NCBI GenBank assembly: GCA_900471515.1
Contig: UCFC01000013.1
Coordinates: 186,001-250,000, forward strand
Reading direction: 5' to 3'
DNA: 64,000 bases
Source of the DNA: Hyphomicrobiales bacterium
Lineage (GTDB): Bacteria; Pseudomonadota; Alphaproteobacteria; Rhizobiales; Rhizobiaceae
In this document: piece after piece, positions 23,190-32,773 of the stretch
How the letters are laid out: each line of letters begins with the position of its first letter
How positions within the stretch are numbered: position 1 is the stretch's first letter
The notes under the pieces: generated by a model
Database searches by the model: none
What the model saw: only the letters and a program-made list of their open reading frames with translations
What the model was told of the DNA's origin: nothing
Made by a program: the position numbers and the translations under genes

Positions 23190-25586
23190 TCAGGCGGGCT
23201 GGACGAGATTGGCAATCAGCCGGAAGGCGCCCGGCGTCAGCTTGTCGAGCTGGTGATGCAGCACGAGGCTTGTATGCGTATGTCGGCCCCTGCCGATTGC
23301 AGCAGAAATCAACGCACCCTTGAGCGGCTGCTCTTCGGGATCGTGCATGGCAAGCAGCGGCACATAGGCGTCGTCCCAGCGGGAAGCGAAATAGAGGCCG
23401 CGTTCCTTGTCCCAGCCGTCCCAGTCCGCGGGCACGATCCTGTTCGGCCCCTTGAGCAGCGGGTGATCGGCTTCCAGCACGGTCACGTCAGCCGCCGGAT
23501 CGGTCACGCGCCAGCGGACCGAGGGCGAGCCGATCTCGATCCGTTTGGGCGGCGTGGCCTCCGGCCGCCAGCCGTCGCTCGGACGATGATAGAGCGTCAG
23601 CAGATGGCCGCCTTCTTCGACGAACCGATGCAGGCGGGCGGTTGCTGCCGCGAGATCCCCACGAATGCCGAAGGCGAAAATGCCGACGACGATGGTGGTG
23701 AAGCGGGAGAGATCGCCGGACAGGGCCTGCGCATCGAGTTCGGTGACGTCGAGCCCCATGCGGCCCAGCCAGAGCCCGACACGATCCGCGCCGCCGCCGA
23801 CATAGCCGATCTTCGCCCCTTCGGGCAGTTTGAGGTCAAGCGCCAGCACCCGCAGCAGTTCCGGCTCGCAAAAGCTGGTGCGGCCGATATGCGGATAGGC
23901 GATCGGCGAGATGCGCATGGCAGGCTCACCGTCCACGAGCGGCGTGAGGGTGACGAGGCCGGGTGTGATCGCGGCGGGAGGCGAGAGCGTGAATGTGCCG
24001 CCGGCCTCCTTGACTGTCCAGCCGCTCGGCGCGGAAAAGCCGACACGCCCCGCGGACACGGCCTTGACCGCCATTTCCGGCCTGTCGCCTTCCACGGGGA
24101 TGATGAGGGCATTGGGCTGAAGGTTCAGCGAATGCTGCGGCGCAACGGTAAGCGGCTCCTCGAGATCGACGCTCATCGTTACCGAACGGCCGCCGATCTG
24201 CACCCTCACATCGACCGCCGCATTGCCGTTGCCGCCAAGGCTCGACCATCCCGGCTGATATTGCCGCGTGAGCGGCGCATCCGCTGCTGCGGTCAGCGCA
24301 TGGACGATCCTCTGCGGCTGGGTTTCCTTGAGGCTTGCCGAAACGCCTTGCGGCAATCTGATGTCGGCCGAGACGACCGCGGCCCCGGCATTACCGGCGA
24401 GATGAAGGATCAGCGTGCCGGTCGCACCGGGCGAAAGCGCGGCGGGTTCGGCGACTGCCCGCACGAAGACCTGCCCGGCCTCGCACAGGGCCGCATCGAT
24501 TTCCACCAGCTTGCGCCGCAGGCGATGCCCATGCGTTTCGAGGAAGGCTTCGGGCGCTTCCTCGATCGCCTTCTCGATCTGATGCGCCGCCTGCAGCAGC
24601 GCGTCCACGATGGCGGATCGTTCCGGAAAATGCTCGATCGCCTTGCCGATCGCGCCATCCGCCCGCATCAGCGCATCGACGACGCTCTGCGGCAGCTCGG
24701 TCTCGCGTGCGAGATCGGCGAGCGTCGAGGGAAGCGAATCGAGGATGGAGGTTTCCGAGAGAGAACCTTGAGCGCTCAGCTTCAGGTGCAGGGGCCACTC
24801 GGTATCGCCGACATCGTGCCAGCGGCCCATGCCCTGGGAGGCATGGTAATAGCGCGACCACTCGCCGATATGGTCGTAGCTGACGCCGCTGACAGGTTCG
24901 AAGCTAGTGGCTTCGAGCGGCAGCGTCGTTGCCGGCGGCGGAACTTCGTCATCATAGGTGTCGCCGCCACCCGACCATGCGGGCAGGTAGAACTTCGCCA
25001 CCTGCCACGGCCTCAGCCCCTCGTCGAAATGTTCGGGAAATGCCGACGGATCGGCGGCAAGCCCGACGGCCGTTTCCGCCGCCCGCGTCATGGCGCGGTG
25101 ATGCCCGTGCTGGCCCGGCACGTCGAGGAAGGTCGGCAGCACGATATCGGGGCGCTCCGTGCGATAGGCACGCACCAGCCGCTCGACGATGCGCCTTTCG
25201 CCCCAGCGGTCGAAGGTCCGGTCGCCGTTCTTGGAGAAGCCGAAATCGTGGATCGGATCTTCCGGCCCGTGGCCGAGCCAGTGCACATCGGCGTCGAGTT
25301 CGCGGGCGGCTTCTTCCATCTCGCGGCTGCGCAGGATGCCGAGTGCGCCGAGCCGCTCCGGCCCCAAAGCATTCTGCCCGCCTTCGCCGCGCGTCGAGCA
25401 GGCGACGATGACGCGCATGCCGAGGCCGAGACGCAGATAGGCGAGCAGGCCGTTATGCTCGTCATCCGGATGTGCGCCGGTGTTCATCATGGTGACGGTG
25501 GAGGTCAGGCGGGAGAGTGCCCGGTGCAGCCGCGTGAGCGAAAGGCTCCGCTTCTGTTTCTCAATACGGTCTCGATCGGTCAGCAT
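23190..25586 (-). CDS. Large PIG-L (LmbE-like) family deacetylase with extra C-terminal domains
   Basis: A 798-residue protein, about three times the size of a single PIG-L domain. The N-terminal domain has the zinc motif AHPDDE (residues 38-43) and a downstream HGHHRA motif, the set used by N-acetylglucosaminyl-type deacetylases such as MshB and BshB. The middle (about 330-560) is beta-rich, and the C-terminal 230 residues (IGYVGGGADRVGLWLGRMGL, TTIVVGIFAFGIRGDL, FVEEGGHLLTLYHRPSDGW) resemble a ThuA/glutamine-amidotransferase-like fold without an obvious catalytic Cys. No signal peptide, so it acts in the cytoplasm. ATG 25586 has a strong CGGAGG site. It follows the ROK gene by 88 bases and precedes the EamA transporter by 10. 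Confidence 0.82.
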   Translation of the reverse strand: MLTDRDRIEKQKRSLSLTRLHRALSRLTSTVTMMNTGAHPDDEHNGLLAYLRLGLGMRVIVACSTRGEGGQNALGPERLGALGILRSREMEEAARELDADVHWLGHGPEDPIHDFGFSKNGDRTFDRWGERRIVERLVRAYRTERPDIVLPTFLDVPGQHGHHRAMTRAAETAVGLAADPSAFPEHFDEGLRPWQVAKFYLPAWSGGGDTYDDEVPPPATTLPLEATSFEPVSGVSYDHIGEWSRYYHASQGMGRWHDVGDTEWPLHLKLSAQGSLSETSILDSLPSTLADLARETELPQSVVDALMRADGAIGKAIEHFPERSAIVDALLQAAHQIEKAIEEAPEAFLETHGHRLRRKLVEIDAALCEAGQVFVRAVAEPAALSPGATGTLILHLAGNAGAAVVSADIRLPQGVSASLKETQPQRIVHALTAAADAPLTRQYQPGWSSLGGNGNAAVDVRVQIGGRSVTMSVDLEEPLTVAPQHSLNLQPNALIIPVEGDRPEMAVKAVSAGRVGFSAPSGWTVKEAGGTFTLSPPAAITPGLVTLTPLVDGEPAMRISPIAYPHIGRTSFCEPELLRVLALDLKLPEGAKIGYVGGGADRVGLWLGRMGLDVTELDAQALSGDLSRFTTIVVGIFAFGIRGDLAAATARLHRFVEEGGHLLTLYHRPSDGWRPEATPPKRIEIGSPSVRWRVTDPAADVTVLEADHPLLKGPNRIVPADWDGWDKERGLYFASRWDDAYVPLLAMHDPEEQPLKGALISAAIGRGRHTHTSLVLHHQLDKLTPGAFRLIANLVQPA

Positions 25587-25674
25587 GGTTCCTCCGTTAG
25601 GGCAGACCGGCGTCGCGCTTTTTGAGCAATTCCAGCAAGAGTGTGTAGCGGTTTTGCGTCCGGAATTGCGTGCT

Positions 25675-26895
25675 CTAAGCTGTGTTGTCGGCGGCGGCGG
25701 TCGGTGAAATGTCGAGTTTCGGTGTGACGGCTTCAAAGAGCGGCAGTGCCGCAGCACCAAGGGCTGCCGTCAGCTGGCCAGTCTGGCCGCGGATGACGCG
25801 TGCAAGCGCACGCGTGCGCCGGCTGGCAACGGAAACCGGAAGCGTCTGCATGGCCGCGACGATCTCGTCGATGACAGCATCGGGAAGCGCGCCGCCGAGA
25901 ATGACGGTCTCCGGATCGAGGACGTTTTCCAGCATCGCCACCATTGGCGAAAGATAGTCCGCGGTCTCTGCAATCCACTCCTTCACGATGGCATTGCCGT
26001 CCCGGTGCAGCACTTCGATGGCCGCGAAATCGGTATTCTCGTAACCGGCTTCGGCAAGCTTCTCCTTCAGCGCATGCAGCGAAGCGTACCGCTCCAGGCA
26101 GCCGCGCTGCCCGCAGGGGCAGGGCTTGCCGCGCGGGGCGACGACCACGTGGCCGATTTCCCCGGCATTGCCGAAAGCGCCGCGGAAAGGCGCGCCGTCA
26201 TGGATGAGGCCGAGACCGACGCCGACGCCGAAATAGATCATGCAGAAATTGGAAATGGCGCGTCCCGCACCGAACAGCCGTTCGCCGACAGCCGCCGCGT
26301 TGGCATCGTTTTCGACGATGACGGTCTCGCCGCTGGCTTCGCTGAGAACTGCCGCCGGGTTGATGCTGCTCCAGCCGGGCAGGGTGGTCGGGCCGACCGA
26401 GCTCATACCCTCGATCTCGAAGGGACCGGGCATGACCACGCCGATGCCGAGCAGCCTGGAGGGGAAACGTTCACGCACCGTCTTCACCTCGCCGGCAAAC
26501 AGCGGAACGATATGTTCCGGGCTGGTATTGCCGACCGGCATGATGGTTTCGGAGCGCACCTTGCCGGAAAGGTCGAGCACCGTCGTCACCATATGGTCGG
26601 CAGCGATTTCGACGCCGATCGTGACGGCGCCGTCGGGATTGACGGCAAACTGGATCGGCGGCTGGCCGCGGCCCGAGCGCAGCCGGCCAATCTCCATCAG
26701 CAGCTCTTCGCTGACGAGTTCGTCGACGATATTGGCGACCGCCTGTGCGGTCAGATGCGTGAGCTTGGCAATATGCATGCGGCCGAGCGAACCATGCATG
26801 CGCACGACATCGAGCACGACGCGGCGATTGTGGTCGCGGCTGCGTTCTGGGTTCTTGCCCATCGCGATCTGCTGCTTGCCGGATGGCCGTGTCAT
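25675..26895 (-). CDS. ROK-family transcriptional regulator
   Basis: A 406-residue NagC/XylR-like regulator. The N-terminal helix-turn-helix spans about residues 24-60 (VVRMHGSLGRMHIAKLTHLTAQAVANIVDEL). The ROK domain has GVGVGLGLIHDGAPFRGAFG and the zinc motif CPCGQRGCLE. Such proteins repress sugar operons and release DNA on binding the sugar or its phosphate. It is transcribed divergently from the CUT1 importer operon and lies upstream of the PIG-L gene on its own strand, so it likely controls both operons. An AT-rich inverted repeat lies 60 bases from its start. Confidence 0.9.
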   Translation of the reverse strand: MTRPSGKQQIAMGKNPERSRDHNRRVVLDVVRMHGSLGRMHIAKLTHLTAQAVANIVDELVSEELLMEIGRLRSGRGQPPIQFAVNPDGAVTIGVEIAADHMVTTVLDLSGKVRSETIMPVGNTSPEHIVPLFAGEVKTVRERFPSRLLGIGVVMPGPFEIEGMSSVGPTTLPGWSSINPAAVLSEASGETVIVENDANAAAVGERLFGAGRAISNFCMIYFGVGVGLGLIHDGAPFRGAFGNAGEIGHVVVAPRGKPCPCGQRGCLERYASLHALKEKLAEAGYENTDFAAIEVLHRDGNAIVKEWIAETADYLSPMVAMLENVLDPETVILGGALPDAVIDEIVAAMQTLPVSVASRRTRALARVIRGQTGQLTAALGAAALPLFEAVTPKLDISPTAAADNTA

Positions 26896-26954
26896 CTCTC
26901 CGTCCTCGTCTCTGCCGATATGGATAGCGCCGATATCATGAAATGAGCAATAGA

Positions 26955-26972
26955 ATAATTAAACTAAATTAT
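26955..26972. promoter_or_regulatory. Probable ROK operator between divergent operons
   Basis: A perfect inverted repeat ATAATT-AAACTA-AATTAT stands in an AT-rich island of an otherwise GC-rich 261-base intergenic region, between the ROK gene and the binding-protein gene. NagC/Mlc-type ROK regulators bind AT-rich inverted repeats of this kind. Confidence 0.5.
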
Positions 26973-27156
26973 CTTATTGACAAAGCCTTCCATCCGAACC
27001 AGCCTGTGCAGGTCGCAGTGCGATGCCGAGGAAGGCGGAGCCACAGCTCCATCTTCCCGAGCCAATCAAATCGGGGCGCCGTCGATGGGCGGAATGTCCT
27101 GGGGAACCAGATGAGCGCGAGCGGCATGACGGCCGGCTCGGCAATGGAGGAATAAT

Positions 27157-28413
27157 ATGCGTCGCGGAATCCTATTCGCCGGCCTGTTTGCCGGCATCAG
27201 CATGGTTGCGGTCAACAGCGCCCAGGCTGTCGAGATCGAATATTGGCAATATGTCTACGACACGCGCGTCAAGGCGATGGACCAGCTTATCGCCAATTTC
27301 GAGAAGGCCAATCCTGACATTACGGTCAAGCAGACGACCTTTCCCTATGCCGACTACCAGACGCGTGTCGTCGCGGCCAATCTCGCCGGCAACGGTCCAG
27401 ACGTGATGCAGCTCTTCTATGGCTGGCTCGACCAGTTCATCGCCGGCGGCCTGCTGCAGCCGCTGCCGACGGATGCTTTCCCGCATGACCAGATCGAGAA
27501 AGATTTCTTCCCGATCGTATCGGCCATGAAACGTGGCGACGATTATTACGGCCTGCCGACCGCCGTGCGTTCGCTGGCGCTCTTCTACAACAAGAAGCTC
27601 TTCCAGGAGGCCGGCCTCGACCCGAACAAGCCGCCGCAGACGATCGACGAATTCGTCGCTGCCGCCGAAAAGACGGTCAAGCGCGATGCCGCCGGCAATA
27701 TTGCCGTCGAAGGCATGACGCTCGACATGGCCGGTCAGGATCACCAGTGGTGGCGCGAAGTGCTGATCCGCCAGTTCGGCGGCGAGCCCTATACGGCCGA
27801 CTATTCCAAGGTCACATACAACAGCGATGCCGGCCTCAAGGCGCTGAAATTCTACACCAGCCTGCAGACCGAAAAGAAGGTCGGCCAGGCCGGCTTCATG
27901 GATGAAGGCCAGGCGGCCTTCCGCGGCGGCAAGGCGGCCATGACCATCGACGGCACGTTCCGTCTCGGCTCTTTCGGCAGCATCAAGGATTTCGAATGGG
28001 GCGTCACCGAACTTCCCGCCAATGCCGATGGCCTGCGCTCCAACTATGCGAGCTATTTCGCCAACGGTATCGGCGCCAAGGTTTCCGGCGAAAAGCTGGA
28101 AGCCGCCAAGAAGTTCCTCGCTTACGTGACCTCGCCGGAAGCCATGAAGATCTGGCTCGGCACGGTCGGCGAACTGCCGGCCCGTCGCGAGGCCGCGCTG
28201 ACCGACGAAAACCTCAAGAACCCGGTCTATGCGCCGTTCCTGAAGGCGCTCGCCTATTCGCACACCTCGCTCTTCGTGGATGAAGCCGGCCAGCGCCAGA
28301 ACGCCATCGACATGGTCAACCGTGTTCTGCTGGAGGGGCAGTCGCCCGAGGATTCGCTTGCTCAGGCGGCAACCGCCGAGCAGGAAATCATCGACAACGC
28401 CAAGAGCAAATAA
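27157..28413 (+). CDS. Sugar ABC transporter binding protein, family 1 (CUT1)
   Basis: A 418-residue periplasmic binding protein with a signal peptide (MRRGILFAGLFAGISMVAVNSAQA, cleavage near AQA-VE). Family 1 features are VEIEYWQYVYDTRVKAMDQLI, the NLAGNGPDVMQLFYGW cleft and AMTIDGTFRLGSF. These proteins usually bind oligosaccharides, polyols or glycosides. It is the first gene of the plus-strand operon and has an AATGGAGGAATAAT ribosome site. It is divergent from the ROK gene. Confidence 0.9.
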   Translation: MRRGILFAGLFAGISMVAVNSAQAVEIEYWQYVYDTRVKAMDQLIANFEKANPDITVKQTTFPYADYQTRVVAANLAGNGPDVMQLFYGWLDQFIAGGLLQPLPTDAFPHDQIEKDFFPIVSAMKRGDDYYGLPTAVRSLALFYNKKLFQEAGLDPNKPPQTIDEFVAAAEKTVKRDAAGNIAVEGMTLDMAGQDHQWWREVLIRQFGGEPYTADYSKVTYNSDAGLKALKFYTSLQTEKKVGQAGFMDEGQAAFRGGKAAMTIDGTFRLGSFGSIKDFEWGVTELPANADGLRSNYASYFANGIGAKVSGEKLEAAKKFLAYVTSPEAMKIWLGTVGELPARREAALTDENLKNPVYAPFLKALAYSHTSLFVDEAGQRQNAIDMVNRVLLEGQSPEDSLAQAATAEQEIIDNAKSK

Positions 28414-28422
28414 GGGACGGCC

Positions 28423-29370
28423 ATGAGCTCCGCACCCGCGAATACGGAAGGGGCGGCCATCGGCCGTCCCGCCGGATCGTTCTGGGATCGGCTGACGATG
28501 CGCCAGAAGCGCCTCGTCTGGGTCTGGACGTTCCTTGCCCTGCCGATCCTGTTTTACTGCGTGATCCGCTTTTATCCGACGCTGCAGGCCTTCTACCTGT
28601 CCTTCACCAATTGGAACCTGATGAAACCGCCGAAATTCATCGGCGTCGCCAACTATGTGAAGCTTTATAACGACCCGCAGTTCTGGAAGGTTTTCCGCAA
28701 TACCTTTACCTATCTCGTCATCGGCACGCCGATCAGCCTCGTCGTCTCCTTCGTCGTGGCCTTCTTCCTCGATCGCGTGCGTTTCCTGCACGGCCTGATC
28801 CGCGCGCTCTATTTCCTGCCGTTTCTGACGACCGCCGCCGCCATGGCCTGGGTCTGGCGCTGGTTCTACCAGCCGGCTCCGATCGGCGTCATCAATGATG
28901 TGCTCGGCCTGATCGGCCTGCCGCAGCAGCAGTTCATCCGCTCCGTCGATCAGGCGCTGCCGTCGATCATGGTCACTGCCATCTGGGCCGGCCTCGGCTT
29001 CCAGATCATCATCTTCATGGCCGGCCTTCGCGCCATTCCGAACACCTTTTACGAGGCTGCGAAGATCGACGGTCTCGGCGAATGGCCGATCCTGTGGAAG
29101 ATCACGCTGCCGCTCCTGAAGCCGACGACCGTCTTCCTCGTCGTCTTCTCCTCGATCGGTTTCCTGCGCATCTTCGACCAGGTCTACAACATGACGACCA
29201 ACGATCCCGGCGGCCCGCTCGGATCGACCAAGCCCCTGGTTCTGATGATCTACCAGACGGCCTTTTCATCCTACAACATGGGTTATGCAGCCGCGCAGAC
29301 CGTCGTGCTCTTCGCCATCCTGCTCTGCGTCTCCCTGCTGCAGCTCTGGATCTTGAGGGAGCGCAAATGA
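28423..29370 (+). CDS. Sugar ABC transporter permease, MalF/UgpA type
   Basis: A 315-residue membrane permease with six or so helices. The N-terminal helix is FLALPILFYCVIRFYPTLQAFYLSF, and the ATPase-contact loop is YEAAKIDGLGEWPILWKITLPLL. Starts 9 bases after the binding-protein stop; its stop overlaps the next start by 4 bases. Confidence 0.9.
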   Translation: MSSAPANTEGAAIGRPAGSFWDRLTMRQKRLVWVWTFLALPILFYCVIRFYPTLQAFYLSFTNWNLMKPPKFIGVANYVKLYNDPQFWKVFRNTFTYLVIGTPISLVVSFVVAFFLDRVRFLHGLIRALYFLPFLTTAAAMAWVWRWFYQPAPIGVINDVLGLIGLPQQQFIRSVDQALPSIMVTAIWAGLGFQIIIFMAGLRAIPNTFYEAAKIDGLGEWPILWKITLPLLKPTTVFLVVFSSIGFLRIFDQVYNMTTNDPGGPLGSTKPLVLMIYQTAFSSYNMGYAAAQTVVLFAILLCVSLLQLWILRERK

Positions 29371-30224
29371 GTGCCGTGACGACAAACAACGCGGCGCCGC
29401 TGCCGAAGGCCAATATCCGCCCCGGCGCCATCATCACCTGGACGCTGCTCTTCATCGGCGGCCTCATCATGGTCTCGCCGCTGCTCTTCATGTTCTCGAC
29501 TTCGCTCAAGACGGCAGGCCAGGTCTACGACCTGCGCCTCATCCCGGCCGAGCCGACACTGCAGAACTACATCACCGTTCTCTCCGACGGCCGCTTCATG
29601 CGCTGGTTCCTGAATTCGGCGATCGTTGCCTGCACGGTGACGCTCTCCAACGTCTTCTTCGACAGCCTTGTCGGCTATACGCTCGCCAAGTTCGAATTCC
29701 GTGGCCGCTACCTGATCTTCCTCGCGATCCTCTCCACCCTGATGATCCCGACGGAAATGCTCGTCATCCCCTGGTATCTGATGTCGGCCCAGCTCGGCTG
29801 GCTCGACAGCTACTGGGGCATCATGTTCCCGGGCATGATGACGGCCTTCGGCACCTTCCTGATGAAGCAGTTCTTCGAGACGGTCCCGAACGACTTTCTG
29901 GAAGCGGCCCGCATCGATGGCCTCAACGAATTCCAGATCTGGTGGAAGGTGGCGATGCCGCTCGTCACGCCGGCACTCTCCGCACTTGCGATCTTCACCT
30001 TCCTCGGCAACTGGACGGCCTTCTTCTGGCCGCTGATCGTCACCACCAGCCGCGAACTCTACACGCTGCCGGTTGGCCTCTCGAGCTTTGCCGTCGAGCA
30101 ATCCATCCAATGGGAAATGATCATGACCGGTGCGGCGCTGGCGACATTGCCGACGCTCATCGTCTTCCTGGTGCTGCAGCGCTACATCGTGCGCGGCGTC
30201 ATGCTGGCCGGCCTGAAGGGATAA
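29367..30224 (+). CDS. Sugar ABC transporter permease, MalG/UgpE type
   Basis: A 285-residue second permease. The contact loop is LEAARIDGLNEFQIWWKVAMPLV, and the MalG-like ending is LQRYIVRGVMLAGLKG. It starts by the ATGA overlap with the preceding permease gene and ends 3 bases before the lyase gene, so the operon continues directly. Confidence 0.9.
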   Translation: MSAVTTNNAAPLPKANIRPGAIITWTLLFIGGLIMVSPLLFMFSTSLKTAGQVYDLRLIPAEPTLQNYITVLSDGRFMRWFLNSAIVACTVTLSNVFFDSLVGYTLAKFEFRGRYLIFLAILSTLMIPTEMLVIPWYLMSAQLGWLDSYWGIMFPGMMTAFGTFLMKQFFETVPNDFLEAARIDGLNEFQIWWKVAMPLVTPALSALAIFTFLGNWTAFFWPLIVTTSRELYTLPVGLSSFAVEQSIQWEMIMTGAALATLPTLIVFLVLQRYIVRGVMLAGLKG

Positions 30225-30227
30225 GAT

Positions 30228-31742
30228 ATGACTGAAACCAATCCACGCCTTGCCGACAGGAGCGTCTTTCCTGATCCGGTCTATAAGGAAACGGTGCTGA
30301 GGCCGCTCTTCGACGGCGCCAAGACCCATCATGTCGACGGCTTCCGCCGCATCGACCGCGCCCATCTCGTCATGCTGGTCGAGACCGGCATTCTCGATCG
30401 CGACCAGGCCGGCAAGATCGCCGCCGCACTCGAGGCGATCGACCGCGACATCGATCCGGAAAAGCTCGTCTATACCGGTGAGGTCGAAGACTTCTTCTTC
30501 CTGATCGAGAAGGAGTTGAAGGCTCGTATCGGCGTCGATATTGCCGGCCGCCTCCATACGGCGCGCTCGCGCAACGACATCGACCATACGCTGTTCAAGC
30601 TCGGCCTGAAGGAACGCATCGACGCGCTGATGGCCAAGGCGCGCAAGCTTCTCGACGCCATGATTGCGACAGCCGACTGGGAAAAGGAGACGCTGATCGT
30701 CGCCTATACCCACGGCCAGCCGGCACAGCCGACCACCTTCGGCCACTATCTTTCGGCGGCAATCGAGGTGCTGATCCGCGATATCGAGCGCTTTGCCGAG
30801 GCGCGCGAGATCGTCGACTTGAGCCCCATGGGCGCTGCGGCGATCACCACTTCGGGCTTTCCGATCGATCGCGCCCGTGTCGCCGAGCTGCTGGGCTTTG
30901 CCGCGCCGCTGCGCAATTCCTACAGCTGCATCGCCGCCGTCGATTACACGACCTCCACCTACAGCGCGATCGAGCTGATGTTCCTGCATCTTGGCCGGCT
31001 GATCCAGGATTTCCAGTTCTGGACGAGCTTCGAGGTCGGCCAGATCTATGTGCCGAACGCACTGGTGCAGATCTCCTCGATCATGCCGCAAAAGCGCAAT
31101 CCGGTGCCGATCGAGCATATGCGGCATCTGGCCAGCCAGACTTTCGGCCGCGCCCGCACGGTGCTCGATATCATGCACAATACGCCCTTTACCGACATGA
31201 ACGACAGCGAGGGCGAAACGCAGGGCATGGGCTACGAAGCTTTCCAGTCTGCCGGCCGCGTGCTCGACCTGCTGGCCGCCTTTGTTTCGCAGATCAGCAT
31301 CGACCCGGAACGTGTGGCAGAAAATATCCGCCGCTCCTGCATCACCATCACCGAACTGGCGGATTCGCTGGTCCGCCGCGAGGGGCTCTCCTTCCGGCAG
31401 GCGCATGAGATTGCCGCAACGGTCGCCCGCGCCGTGGTCGCCAGGGGCGGCGGCCTTTCGGATGACGGCTACGAGCCTTTCCTCGCTGCTTTCGAGGAAC
31501 TGGCCGGCCGCAAGCCCGGTATCGACAAGGCGCAGTTTGCCGAGATCGTCTCACCGGAACATTTCGTTGCCGTCCGCGCCCGCTTCGGCGGTCCCGCGCC
31601 GGCACCGATGGCGGATGCGCTTGCAGCCTATCAGGAAAAGGCTGCCGCATTCGCCAGACAGGCACAGGAGAACGCAGCGCGCGAAGCCGCCGCTGCCGAG
31701 GAACTTCACACCAGATTCACGGCATTGATGGGGGCCGCCTGA
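30228..31742 (+). CDS. Argininosuccinate-lyase-like C-N lyase (fumarase/aspartase superfamily), probably catabolic
   Basis: A 504-residue member of the superfamily that eliminates fumarate from N-substituted aspartates. Catalytic features are present: H162 in YTHGQPAQP and the signature loop [10 protein letters not shown] (283-292) with its catalytic serine. It departs from true ArgH in the conserved RSRNDQ block, which here reads RSRNDID (113-119), and it has an extended N- and C-terminus (ArgH is about 460). It sits inside a sugar-type importer operon, not with arg genes. EDDS lyase is an experimentally known precedent of an ArgH-like enzyme acting on another aspartate adduct. I infer cleavage of an imported C-N-linked aspartate (or similar) conjugate; true argininosuccinate lyase is the less likely alternative. 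Confidence 0.78.
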   Translation: MTETNPRLADRSVFPDPVYKETVLRPLFDGAKTHHVDGFRRIDRAHLVMLVETGILDRDQAGKIAAALEAIDRDIDPEKLVYTGEVEDFFFLIEKELKARIGVDIAGRLHTARSRNDIDHTLFKLGLKERIDALMAKARKLLDAMIATADWEKETLIVAYTHGQPAQPTTFGHYLSAAIEVLIRDIERFAEAREIVDLSPMGAAAITTSGFPIDRARVAELLGFAAPLRNSYSCIAAVDYTTSTYSAIELMFLHLGRLIQDFQFWTSFEVGQIYVPNALVQISSIMPQKRNPVPIEHMRHLASQTFGRARTVLDIMHNTPFTDMNDSEGETQGMGYEAFQSAGRVLDLLAAFVSQISIDPERVAENIRRSCITITELADSLVRREGLSFRQAHEIAATVARAVVARGGGLSDDGYEPFLAAFEELAGRKPGIDKAQFAEIVSPEHFVAVRARFGGPAPAPMADALAAYQEKAAAFARQAQENAAREAAAAEELHTRFTALMGAA

Positions 31743-32773
31743 TGGCAAATATCGAACTGCAGGGGCTCGTCAAACGCTACGGCAAGCTGGATGTCGTCCA
31801 CGGCATCGATCTTTCGATCGAAGATGGAGAATTCGTCGTCTTCGTCGGCCCGTCCGGCTGCGGCAAGTCAACGACACTGCGCATGATCGCCGGTCTTGAA
31901 GACATCTCCGGCGGCACGTTGAAGATTGGCGGCGAGGTGGTCAACGAGCGCGAGCCGAAACAGCGCAACATCGCCATGGTGTTCCAGAACTACGCCATCT
32001 ATCCGCATATGAGCGTGCGCCAGAATATCGGCTTCGGCCTCTATACCTCGAAGCTCTCGCAGGCGGAAAAGGACAAGCGCATCGACGAGACGGCGCAGAT
32101 CCTCGGCCTGACCGATTATCTTGCCCGCCGTCCCGCGGCCCTGTCCGGCGGCCAGCGCCAGCGCGTCGCGATCGGCCGCGCCATGGTGCGCAATCCCTCC
32201 GCCTTCCTCTTCGACGAACCGCTGTCGAACCTCGACGCCCAGCTGCGCACGCAGATGCGCATCGAGATCAAGCGCCTTCACCAGCGCTTGGGTACGACGA
32301 TCGTTTATGTCACGCATGATCAGGTCGAGGCCATGACCATGGCCGACCGTATCGTCGTCATGAAGGACGGCCACATCCTGCAGGCGGGGACGCCGATGGA
32401 CATCTATGAGAACCCGGCCGATGTCTTCACCGCGCGTTTCATCGGCAGTCCGTCGATGAACCTTCTGCCGGGTACTGCTGCGGCCGATGGTATCCGCATC
32501 GGGCAGGGCGGTCCTCATCTTATCGGCATACGCCCGCATGATCTGGTGATCGGCGAGGGTACGGGCGTCCTTTCCCTCTCGGGTACGGTGACGGCCGTCG
32601 AGCCGCTCGGCGCCGAAACGCTCGTGCATTTCGATGTGGCGGGAACATCGGTGATTGCAACCGCCCCCGGTAAGGTGATACCGGCCGTCGGCAGCGCCGT
32701 GAATGCCCATGCGGCATCCGGTGCTCTCTATGTTTTCGATGCAAAAACGGAAAAGGCCCTCGGGCGCCAATGA
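31742..32773 (+). CDS. Sugar ABC transporter ATPase, UgpC/MalK type
   Basis: A 343-residue ATPase of the CUT1 importer. Walker [10 protein letters not shown], signature LSGGQRQRV, Walker [13 protein letters not shown] and switch [10 protein letters not shown] are intact, and the C-terminal TOBE-type domain ([13 protein letters not shown]) is present. It starts on the last base of the lyase stop (TGATG), so coupling is likely. The next gene overlaps by ATGA. Confidence 0.92.
   Translation: MANIELQGLVKRYGKLDVVHGIDLSIEDGEFVVFVGPSGCGKSTTLRMIAGLEDISGGTLKIGGEVVNEREPKQRNIAMVFQNYAIYPHMSVRQNIGFGLYTSKLSQAEKDKRIDETAQILGLTDYLARRPAALSGGQRQRVAIGRAMVRNPSAFLFDEPLSNLDAQLRTQMRIEIKRLHQRLGTTIVYVTHDQVEAMTMADRIVVMKDGHILQAGTPMDIYENPADVFTARFIGSPSMNLLPGTAAADGIRIGQGGPHLIGIRPHDLVIGEGTGVLSLSGTVTAVEPLGAETLVHFDVAGTSVIATAPGKVIPAVGSAVNAHAASGALYVFDAKTEKALGRQ

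Noticed and set aside
23100..25625. An 841-codon plus-strand frame antisense to the PIG-L gene
   Set aside because: The minus-strand frame has the AHPDDE motif, a strong ribosome site and operon context; the plus frame has none.
30228..31742. Assignment as biosynthetic argininosuccinate lyase ArgH
   Set aside because: Operon context is a sugar-type importer with a kinase, and the RSRNDQ block is altered, so the symbol argH is not given.
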